6,148 bases of DNA, taken from contig JAADDC010000070.1 in the NCBI GenBank assembly GCA_013154145.1, forward strand, positions 1 to 6,148, written 5' to 3'. Below are positions 1-5,606 of the stretch, in pieces. The number at the start of each line of letters is the position of its first letter. The first letter of the stretch is position 1. A model generated the notes under the pieces. It did no database searches. It was not told where the DNA came from and saw only the letters and a program-made list of their open reading frames with translations. The DNA comes from Candidatus Iainarchaeum sp. (GTDB taxonomy: Archaea > Iainarchaeota > Iainarchaeia > JAADDC01). Position numbers and translations under genes: made by a program.

Positions 1-990
1 TGCATCACCAGAAATTACGCCGAGGTGACGGACATCACCCCCGACATGAGGCTCACCTTCCACAACGCTGGCCACATACTCGGCTCCGCCACCGTCCACA
101 TACACGTGGGCAACGGCCTCTACAACGTCCTCTATTCGGGGGACATCAAGTACGCTCCCACGCGGATGCTGGCCCCCGCCAACACCCGCTACCCGCGGGT
201 GGAGACCCTCGTTATCGAGTCCACCTACGGCGGGAGGGAGGACATACAGCCGCCCCGGGACAAGAGCGAGGAGATGCTCAAGCAGATCATCGTGGAGACC
301 ATGGAGAAGGGCGGGACAGTGCTCATCCCCGTCTTCGCCGTGGGCAGGGCCCAGGAGATACTCCTCACCCTGGAGGAGTTCTACAGGAAGGAGGGCTGGG
401 AGTGGCCCGTCTACGTGGACGGCATGATAAGGGAGGCGTCGGCCATACACACGGCGTACCCCGAGTTCATGCGCAGGGACCTCCAGAAGCGTATACTCTC
501 CAACGACTCGCCCTTTGAGGCGGAGTTCATCGTGGAGGTAAAGGGCAGGGACCGCAAGTCCATAGCAGAGGAGGGCCAGAGCATCATACTCGCCCCCTCG
601 GGGTCTCTCACGGGCGGTCCGGCCGTGGAGTACTTTAAGTACCTGGCGGAGGACGAGAGGAACGCCCTCGTATTGGTGGGCTACCAGTTTGAGGGATCCC
701 TGGGCAGGAAGCTGCAGAGGGGGGTGAGGGAAGTTCCCGTGAGGGCGGAAAACGGGAAGCTGAAGCCCCTGCAGGTGAAGATGCGCGTAGAGACACTCCA
801 CGGCTTCTCCGGACACGCGGACAGGAGACAGTTAGAGGCATTCATAGCGAGGCTGAGTCCCAAGCCCAAGAGGATCATCGTCAACCACGGGGATCCCAAG
901 AAGGTGAAGGAGTTCGCCCGGGACGTGAACAGGAAGTTCCGGGTGGAGACCCTCGCCCCCAGGGACCTGGACGTGGTGAGATTACTATGA
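1..990 (+). CDS. fttA: aCPSF1/FttA beta-CASP ribonuclease, C-terminal half (5' partial)
   Basis: The reading frame is open from base 1, so the gene begins upstream; the visible 329 residues are about half of the usual ~630-650, and the family's N-terminal KH domains and first zinc motifs are missing only because of the window edge. Numbering from the first codon, the metallo-beta-lactamase/beta-CASP signature is intact: HNAGHILGSA with motif-3 His25, YSGD with motif-4 Asp48, motif A Glu73 in IESTYGG, the beta-CASP insert around 80-250, motif B His272 in GFSGHAD and motif C His296 in VNHGD. The 25-residue gap from Asp48 to Glu73 equals that in human CPSF73 (D179 to E204). Established for the family: a zinc-dependent endo/exoribonuclease that cleaves nascent RNA at U-rich sites and terminates transcription, acting with RNA polymerase in the cytoplasm. 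The stop overlaps the next start (ATGA), implying cotranscription. One oddity is SGSLTGGP, where relatives as I recall them have SGM. Confidence 0.95.
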   Translation, partial: CITRNYAEVTDITPDMRLTFHNAGHILGSATVHIHVGNGLYNVLYSGDIKYAPTRMLAPANTRYPRVETLVIESTYGGREDIQPPRDKSEEMLKQIIVETMEKGGTVLIPVFAVGRAQEILLTLEEFYRKEGWEWPVYVDGMIREASAIHTAYPEFMRRDLQKRILSNDSPFEAEFIVEVKGRDRKSIAEEGQSIILAPSGSLTGGPAVEYFKYLAEDERNALVLVGYQFEGSLGRKLQRGVREVPVRAENGKLKPLQVKMRVETLHGFSGHADRRQLEAFIARLSPKPKRIIVNHGDPKKVKEFARDVNRKFRVETLAPRDLDVVRLL

Positions 991-1499
991 AGATAGGCAT
1001 AGCCGGGGTTCCGGGAACGGGCAAGACCACCGTCAGCGAGATACTGTCAAAGCGGCTGGGAATCCCCGTCATACACCAGTCAGACTACTTTTCCGGGCTC
1101 GTGAGCCTGAAGGCCGTGAGAACCAAGTTCTGGTGGCTGCTACAGCGCTACAAGGACGTGATCATCGAAGGACACCTGCTCTGCGACGTGAAGCTGCCCC
1201 TTGACTACCTCTTCATCCTCAGGACGAGGCCCGACGTGCTCATGGGCCGCCTCGAGGAGAGGGGATACAGTAAAGAAAAGATCGACGAGAACGTGCTGGC
1301 AGAGGCCCTGGACTACTGTCTGCAGAGGGCGGAGGAGCGCTACGACAGGATCATCCAGATCGACACCACCGAGACGTCTCCCGAGTTGGTGGCCGAGCGC
1401 ATCATCCGGTGCATAAATGGGGACTGTCAGTCCGACGAGGTGGACTGGATACCCGTGCTGGAGAAGCTCATCATCTCGGGTAAAATAACCTATATATGA
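987..1499 (+). CDS. fap7: Fap7/AK6 (hCINAP)-family ATPase/adenylate kinase-like protein
   Basis: This 170-residue P-loop NTPase fits the family's usual size. The Walker A loop is GVPGTGKTT (residues 7-15). VIIEGH (58-63) matches the Walker-B-like segment that carries a conserved His in hCINAP. The LID-like region RLEERGYSKEKIDENV (88-103) is typical of the family, and EVDWIPVLEKL (151-161) resembles the conserved C-terminal tail. Established for the family: Fap7 proteins bind ribosomal protein uS11 (Rps14) and couple ATP hydrolysis to late small-subunit assembly; some have adenylate kinase activity. The segment between P-loop and EGH looks rather short, so the nucleoside-monophosphate domain may be reduced. 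The ATG lies inside the stop of the upstream gene (ATGA), suggesting translational coupling with fttA. The last codons (TAT ATA TGA) double as a TATA-like element for the next gene. Assignment is by motif recognition, not alignment; a generic nucleoside kinase is the main alternative. Confidence 0.9.
   Translation: MKIGIAGVPGTGKTTVSEILSKRLGIPVIHQSDYFSGLVSLKAVRTKFWWLLQRYKDVIIEGHLLCDVKLPLDYLFILRTRPDVLMGRLEERGYSKEKIDENVLAEALDYCLQRAEERYDRIIQIDTTETSPELVAERIIRCINGDCQSDEVDWIPVLEKLIISGKITYI
1481..1497 (+). promoter_or_regulatory. Putative BRE/TATA promoter for the secreted protein gene
   Basis: TAAAATAACC followed by TATATAT (1491-1497) forms a purine/A-rich BRE-like stretch plus TATA box in otherwise GC-rich DNA. 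The TATA centre (1494) is 26 bases before the ATG at 1520, the usual archaeal TATA-to-start-site distance, so the transcript would begin at or next to the start codon. The bases before that ATG contain no Shine-Dalgarno motif, which fits leaderless initiation. The box overlaps the last fap7 codons. Confidence 0.6.
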
Positions 1500-1519
1500 A
1501 CAACCCCTCAACTTAGTTC

Positions 1520-2446
1520 ATGCGCTGGCTCCTGATACTTCTTCTCGTTCCGCTGGCCTTCTCCTACACCCTCGGCGACTACACGGAGGGCAAGCCTGTG
1601 TTCATCAGGCCGGGGGAGACCGTTAAGCTCGTGCTGCCCTTCCCGGAGGGGGAGGACTGCCTGCCCGTGGCGGTACTCTTCGTCAGCGGCGGCAAGGACT
1701 ATCCGGAGATAAACGTCAACGGAAGGACCTTTGTCGGTGAGGGCATGCACAGGCTCGTTCTCGAGGGGAATGCGGTGGAAATCGTGGCCTATTCAACATC
1801 TCCGGCCTTCATAGAGGCCAACTCCCTCTTCTACTGCACCCGGGACCCCTTTGTCTTTGTGAGGTACGTGCCGCCCAACCCCATCAGGGTCGGCACTTAC
1901 AACTTCCTCAGCGTCGTACTCACCAACTACGGCTTCTCCGAGGCAGAGATAAACCTCGAGATTCGCTTCCATCCAAACCTTGCCCCCTACACGCCCGTGG
2001 TGGAGAAGATACGCATACCTGCCAAAAGTCAGGGAGTCTACACGGTGTTCTTGATCTCCGCTCCCTTCGTCATGAAGCCGTCGGCCCATCCCCGGGTCTG
2101 CATCTCCTACAGGGACAGCGTGATGTTGGTGAAGGACTGCGACGGGCCTGTGCCCACGGAGACGGTAATCAGCCCCCGCATACTCTGCATCGACAAGTGT
2201 TACAACACCTCCAATCTCATTTTGGAGCTCAACGGTATGAGCATTCGGCCGGGAGACCCCGTACCAGAGGGGGTAGTGAAGCTCTTGGCCGAGCAGAACG
2301 CTGACATCGCCTACCTGGAGCCTACATCCGAATACAAGCCCTTCGAAGCGAAAAAGGAGTGGTATTTTGCTTCTTTCTTCATAGGGGCCGGCATCGGCCT
2401 AATGCTTGGCCGATGGTGTGCGTCGCGGTGTCGCCGTAGCATTTAA
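1520..2446 (+). CDS. Secreted, C-terminally membrane-anchored protein of unknown function
   Basis: I do not recognise this 308-residue protein. Residues 1-15 (MRWLLILLLVPLAFS) form a textbook signal peptide, with likely cleavage near AFS-YT. The body is predicted extracytoplasmic. Residues ~115-185 alternate hydrophobic strands around a VVLTNYGFSEAEINLEI-type segment, suggesting an Ig-like beta sandwich of the CARDB/NEW3 sort (inference from pattern only). A single membrane helix at ~281-299 is followed by a basic, Cys-containing tail (RWCASRCRRSI), placing the C-terminus inside. Six ectodomain cysteines (47, 106, 194, 207, 223, 227) could form disulfides, and N229-T-S is a potential glycosylation sequon. 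The ATG at 1520 is the first start after fap7, begins the signal peptide and lies 26 bases past a TATA box. Its stop codon forms part of the histone TATA-like box. It may be an envelope structural or adhesion component; no catalytic motif is visible. Confidence 0.85.
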   Translation: MRWLLILLLVPLAFSYTLGDYTEGKPVFIRPGETVKLVLPFPEGEDCLPVAVLFVSGGKDYPEINVNGRTFVGEGMHRLVLEGNAVEIVAYSTSPAFIEANSLFYCTRDPFVFVRYVPPNPIRVGTYNFLSVVLTNYGFSEAEINLEIRFHPNLAPYTPVVEKIRIPAKSQGVYTVFLISAPFVMKPSAHPRVCISYRDSVMLVKDCDGPVPTETVISPRILCIDKCYNTSNLILELNGMSIRPGDPVPEGVVKLLAEQNADIAYLEPTSEYKPFEAKKEWYFASFFIGAGIGLMLGRWCASRCRRSI

Positions 2447-2449
2447 ATA
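2441..2449 (+). promoter_or_regulatory. Putative TATA box for the histone gene
   Basis: ATTTAAATA is an AT-only block in GC-rich surroundings. Counting 25-27 bases from its centre puts the transcription start near 2471, giving a 5' leader of about 25 bases that contains the ribosome-binding site. The TAA stop of the preceding gene (2444-2446) is inside the box. No strong BRE is evident upstream. Confidence 0.65.
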
Positions 2450-2482
2450 GTAGTTTGAACTTTAATTATCGCAAGACCAGAA

Positions 2483-2489
2483 GGAGGTG
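2483..2489 (+). promoter_or_regulatory. Strong Shine-Dalgarno site deciding the histone start
   Basis: GGAGGTG lies six bases before the ATG at 2496. An in-frame GTG at 2487 would lengthen the protein by three residues, but it falls inside this site and so is not the start. This leadered, strong-site arrangement contrasts with the apparently leaderless neighbours and fits a highly expressed chromatin protein. Confidence 0.85.
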
Positions 2490-2495
2490 GATCCG

Positions 2496-2705
2496 ATGGC
2501 AGAGCTGAAGCTGGCACAGATTGAGAGGCTGATGAGAAAGGCCGGTGCACAGAGGATTTCCCAGAGCGCCAAGGAGACCCTGAGGGACCTGCTCGAGGAG
2601 ATTGCCCTCGAGATAGCAAGCCTGGCAGTTGAGATCGCCCACCACGCTGGCAGGAAGGGCGTCACCGCCGAGGACATCAAGATGGCAGCAAGGAACCTGC
2701 TCTAA
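2496..2705 (+). CDS. Archaeal histone (single histone-fold chromatin protein)
   Basis: The 69-residue product is a minimal archaeal histone with no N- or C-terminal tail, dimerising through the histone fold and wrapping DNA. Against HMfB from memory: RKAGAQRIS (14-22) matches the first DNA-contact loop, with R20 equivalent to R19; R11 matches R10; HHAGRKGVTAEDIKMAARN (49-67) is the classic C-terminal signature. H50 and D60 (HMfB H49 and D59, the dimer-dimer interface) and R53 (R-D clamp) are present. G17, equivalent to HMfB G16, whose small size allows stacking of histone layers into extended hypernucleosomes, is kept. The loop residue equivalent to HMfB T54 is glycine here (G55). The ATG at 2496 is chosen because of the Shine-Dalgarno site six bases upstream. 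It has its own TATA-like box and a U-rich terminator, so it is probably monocistronic and abundant. The symbol is left blank because histone names vary between species. Confidence 0.97.
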   Translation: MAELKLAQIERLMRKAGAQRISQSAKETLRDLLEEIALEIASLAVEIAHHAGRKGVTAEDIKMAARNLL

Positions 2706-2714
2706 AGCCTCCCC

Positions 2715-2733
2715 TTCCCTTATTTTTGTTTTA
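2715..2733 (+). terminator. U-rich intrinsic/FttA-type terminator of the histone gene
   Basis: Ten bases after the histone stop the RNA-like strand reads TTCCCTTATTTTTGTTTTA, with runs of five and four T and no obvious hairpin. Archaeal RNA polymerase stops at such tracts, and FttA/aCPSF1 cleaves at them. The tract runs into the stop codon of the converging gene. Confidence 0.7.
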
Positions 2734-5574
2734 GAAGCGCGGGATCCTTCTCTTCCTTCTCTTGAACAGGTCCCTGTTCTTGGCGGCCACGTAGGCCACG
2801 GCCCCCGAGAGCAACAGTGCAACTAACAACCAGAGATCTATGCCGCTCTCCCTTTCCTCTCCCAGCTTTATGTCCTTGGAGAGGACGAGGGGGACGATGT
2901 AGTCGCCCGTGAGGAGGCTCTTCTTGGCGATGGCCGCCAGCTTCTCCAGCTCCGGGTCGGAGCTGCGCTGGGCAAGCACCTCCAGGAGCTTCGTCCTGGC
3001 CTCGGCCTCACTCTTTATCTGCTCGTCCACGCTCCGGAGCAGGGGCAGCGCCGCGTCCCAGAGGTCCCTGTCGAGCTCTTCCACGTTGCGCAGGAAGTCG
3101 TAGTCAAAGGGGAGCACCTCCGTGGCGTTCAGCTCCCGGGCCCTCTCCCAGTAGTCCCTCAAGCGGTCGAGGAGCTCCCTGAAGTGCTCGTCCACATCGG
3201 GGTCCGTCATCTCCTCCGAGGGGGACTCGACGACGAGGGGAGGTAGCGGATCCTCCTCGGGTGGCGTGAACATGAGCCTGTTCTCCTCGAGTAGCAAACC
3301 TTTCACCTTGACGAGCTTCTCCTCGCCGGGCCTGAGGTTCAGCTTGCACAGCACCCTGTCAGGGAGCGGGACGCAGTAGGAGGGGACCTCCTCGGCCCGG
3401 ACGGGTAGCTCCACGGTGCCGCTGTAGCTGTAGTCGCTGACGTTCCTTACGAGGAAGCTGATCCACTCGCCCTCCACCAGCTTCTCCACCTCCACTGCGG
3501 GAATGCGAAGGGCAACGAAGCCGCCGGGAGGAAGGTAGACGTAGCCGTCCTTGTAGCTGGCCCCCTCGGAAAGGGAAAGCACCTCGTAGGGGGCGTAGAT
3601 GCGGAGGGGCAATGGGTTCTCGTTGTAGCGCATCACCTCCACGAAGCCCCCGGTCTGGGAGATGACTTCTTCCTCGTAGGGTGCCGGCGCTGCTTGGAAC
3701 TTTACCAAAAGGCTTCCCCTGCCGCTGTACTTGACCTTCTTGCCCTCCACGCTGGCCACCATCCCGTTGCCCTCCACCTCGTAGCCGTAGTAGCTGAAGG
3801 GGATACTTACACTACCCTCCACGGAGACGGGGAGGTTGTTCTTCACCCGCAGCTCCACGGTGGATATGGCCTCCGCCGAGAGGTAGCCGGACCACTCCAC
3901 GGCCACGAGGGACGCCAGCAGCTCCTTCACCTTCTCGAGGAGGGAGAGTAGCTTGGAGAAGGACCTGTGCAATTCCTCGTAGTTGTAGGGGATCCTGTCG
4001 AGCTGGTACAGCTCCAAGAGTAGGTCAGAGAGGCCATACTGTATGAGGACGTCCTCGATCCTTTCGTACAGGTCTTTGTAGCGGAGGTAAGCGGGATCCG
4101 AGAGGAACTCGTTGAGCTTGCGCTCGGACTCCCGGGTGCAGCAGGACAGGGCTAGGGCCGGGTCCTCCTCCGAGCAGGGAAGCTCCTCGTTCCAGCGTTC
4201 TTCGTAGGTCTTTTTGCAGCTCTCGTAGGCGGCGACCAGGTCCTTGAACTTCCTGTCCATCTCCATGAGCTCGTAGGCCTTGGAACAGGCCCTGACCCTG
4301 ACGGAGAGGGACTTGTCCCTGTCCTTGGCTATGAGGAGGTTGACGGCGGCCTCGGCCTTTAGGTCGTCAGAGACAAAGCGATGTGAGGAAACGAGGGCGA
4401 TGCACCCCTGCAGGGCCGTGTCAACTGTATTCAGATACGTGCTCACCTCTCTGTGCAGGTCTTCGAGGCGGGCGTGGTAGTACTTCATCTTCTCCAGTGC
4501 GGAGAGGTACCTCACCCGGGACTGGTAGTCGCTATAGGCCAGGAGGAAGTTCCTCTCGAGGGCGTTGGCCTTGGCTATGGCAAAGGAGGGCGTCAGGCTC
4601 ATCTTCACGCTGAGCTCCCCCACGAAGGTCTTGGAGGGGAGGAAGGAAGCCAGGAGTGACAGGTTCTCCTCCCTCAGGGGTTCGAGGAGCGCGTCGATCT
4701 CAGACTTCTTTTCCTCAAAGTCCTTCTTGAGTTCTTTTACCCTCTTGTCGCTCAGGTCCTTGAGGGTTTCGAGGCGGTGGCGGAACGCCCTCACGGAAGC
4801 CAAGAGTGAGTTGTTCCTGCCCACCGAGAGGTTCACGTACCTCTCCACGATGCCCGAGAGCGGCACGGACTCGTAGAGCTTCTTCAATTGGTCGAAGTCC
4901 GACATCAGGGAGATCAGGCCGGCCAATCTGGGCACGCCCACGCTCACGAGGAAAGAGCCGAAGCGCACGAAGGTCCAGACGGACTCTGCCCGGCTGATGT
5001 CCTCCTGAATGTTTGCCAGCGTCCTCAGTTCTTTATATATCCTGCCCAGTTCCGTGCGGGTGCCGCCCTCGCTCATGTCCTTGACGGAGAGCACCATGTC
5101 GCTGTAGAGCTGTATCCACTCGGGCTCCGTGCTTTCCCCTATGCCGGCCCTGTTCAGCTCCTCCACCATGGTGGAAAGCTCCACGAGGGCCTTTTGATTG
5201 GCCACGTCCGTGCGGTAGACCACCAGGGAGATGCTACTGTGGTAGCTGTTGACGGCGTTGTAGAGCTCGTTGACGCTGTCCGTGATGAGGTTTCCGTTCT
5301 CGTCGAGGAAGTCGAGGCTACAAGCCTTGTGGATGAGGTCCAGCTTGCGGCGCAGGTCGTTGACGGCCTGCCAGCTCAGTCCCACGTAGTAGGAGTAGCT
5401 GCTCTCGTAGGGATATGCCATCTTCGAACAGGAAGCGATTCCCGAGCAGGAGGGGACATCAAAGCTGGGCTTGAAGTCGGGTGTGACGACGCCACAGAAG
5501 TAGAGGGCGGCAAAGGGGTTGAGGAAGAGCTCTGCCGCCAGGGCAAGGACTGCCAGGGCGTCTAGAGCGTCCAC
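2731..5574 (-). CDS. Giant coiled-coil envelope protein with C-terminal membrane anchor, unknown function
   Basis: I do not recognise this 947-residue protein. In order: an N-terminal hydrophobic segment (~6-30), plausibly a signal peptide but with no basic residue before it; a long, charged, helix-rich region (~65-555), most coiled-coil-like at ~265-305; two beta-rich, Ig-like segments (~560-665 and ~670-770); a Pro/Glu-rich linker (~771-795); a second helical stalk (~795-885); a membrane helix (~911-931); and a tail KNRDLFKRRKRR that fixes the C-terminus in the cytoplasm. Potential glycosylation sequons lie at N248, N254, N304, N711 and N816. Most of the twelve cysteines lie in the putative ectodomain (43, 49, 85, 391, 430, 453, 467, 478, 479, 734, 743). 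No enzymatic motif is visible. The start is GTG at 5574; no other in-frame ATG, GTG or TTG was found in the ~60 bases checked upstream. It converges on the histone and diverges from the helicase. A surface fibre, adhesin or envelope scaffold is possible; function is inference only. Confidence 0.85.
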   Translation of the reverse strand: MDALDALAVLALAAELFLNPFAALYFCGVVTPDFKPSFDVPSCSGIASCSKMAYPYESSYSYYVGLSWQAVNDLRRKLDLIHKACSLDFLDENGNLITDSVNELYNAVNSYHSSISLVVYRTDVANQKALVELSTMVEELNRAGIGESTEPEWIQLYSDMVLSVKDMSEGGTRTELGRIYKELRTLANIQEDISRAESVWTFVRFGSFLVSVGVPRLAGLISLMSDFDQLKKLYESVPLSGIVERYVNLSVGRNNSLLASVRAFRHRLETLKDLSDKRVKELKKDFEEKKSEIDALLEPLREENLSLLASFLPSKTFVGELSVKMSLTPSFAIAKANALERNFLLAYSDYQSRVRYLSALEKMKYYHARLEDLHREVSTYLNTVDTALQGCIALVSSHRFVSDDLKAEAAVNLLIAKDRDKSLSVRVRACSKAYELMEMDRKFKDLVAAYESCKKTYEERWNEELPCSEEDPALALSCCTRESERKLNEFLSDPAYLRYKDLYERIEDVLIQYGLSDLLLELYQLDRIPYNYEELHRSFSKLLSLLEKVKELLASLVAVEWSGYLSAEAISTVELRVKNNLPVSVEGSVSIPFSYYGYEVEGNGMVASVEGKKVKYSGRGSLLVKFQAAPAPYEEEVISQTGGFVEVMRYNENPLPLRIYAPYEVLSLSEGASYKDGYVYLPPGGFVALRIPAVEVEKLVEGEWISFLVRNVSDYSYSGTVELPVRAEEVPSYCVPLPDRVLCKLNLRPGEEKLVKVKGLLLEENRLMFTPPEEDPLPPLVVESPSEEMTDPDVDEHFRELLDRLRDYWERARELNATEVLPFDYDFLRNVEELDRDLWDAALPLLRSVDEQIKSEAEARTKLLEVLAQRSSDPELEKLAAIAKKSLLTGDYIVPLVLSKDIKLGEERESGIDLWLLVALLLSGAVAYVAAKNRDLFKRRKRRIPRF

Positions 5575-5581
5575 ATAAAAA
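5575..5581 (+). promoter_or_regulatory. Possible TATA-like element for the lhr gene
   Basis: ATAAAAA is centred about 29 bases before the ATG at 5607, predicting a start site near 5604 and an almost leaderless transcript. No Shine-Dalgarno motif precedes that ATG (CTTAAAACCG), which fits. The match to the TATA consensus is only moderate. Confidence 0.4.
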
Positions 5582-5590
5582 CACTCCTTT
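5582..5590 (-). promoter_or_regulatory. Shine-Dalgarno-like site before the giant envelope gene
   Basis: Read on the minus strand this is AAAGGAGTG. Its GGAG core is nine bases from the GTG start at 5574 and seven bases from an out-of-frame ATG at 5576 that reaches a stop after four codons. It would be used only if the transcript begins upstream of it. Confidence 0.5.
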
Positions 5591-5596
5591 CTTCTG

Positions 5597-5603
5597 CTTA
5601 AAA
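5597..5603 (-). promoter_or_regulatory. Possible TATA-like element for the minus-strand gene
   Basis: On the minus strand this reads TTTTAAG. Its centre near 5600 is 26 bases from the GTG at 5574, which would make the transcript leaderless. That conflicts with use of the GGAG site, which lies between the two, so the element is tentative. Confidence 0.3.
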
Positions 5604-5606
5604 CCG

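Noticed and set aside
1140..1511. 123-codon minus-strand frame opposite fap7
   Set aside because: It is antisense to a gene with clear P-loop and family motifs, and has composition expected of a shadow.
2487..2495. Upstream GTG start for the histone
   Set aside because: It overlaps the Shine-Dalgarno sequence, while the ATG at 2496 has ideal spacing and gives the standard 69-residue length.
2466..2822. 118-codon minus-strand frame across the histone
   Set aside because: It overlaps a certain histone gene and the end of the giant gene and has no plausible domain.
4903..4974. Possible internal membrane helix in the giant protein (residues ~201-224)
   Set aside because: The stretch is moderately hydrophobic but is interrupted by Arg204, Arg216 and Pro215, so a spanning helix is not convincing.
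5494..5502. Possible lipobox at LYFC (residue Cys27) in the giant protein
   Set aside because: The residues before the Cys do not fit the lipobox pattern [LVI]-[AST]-[GAS]-C, and the protein already has a C-terminal anchor.
4888..5565. 225-codon plus-strand open frame opposite the giant envelope gene
   Set aside because: It is His/Gly/Val-rich with no recognisable domain, lies wholly antisense to a better frame with sensible domain order, and is a typical GC-rich shadow frame.
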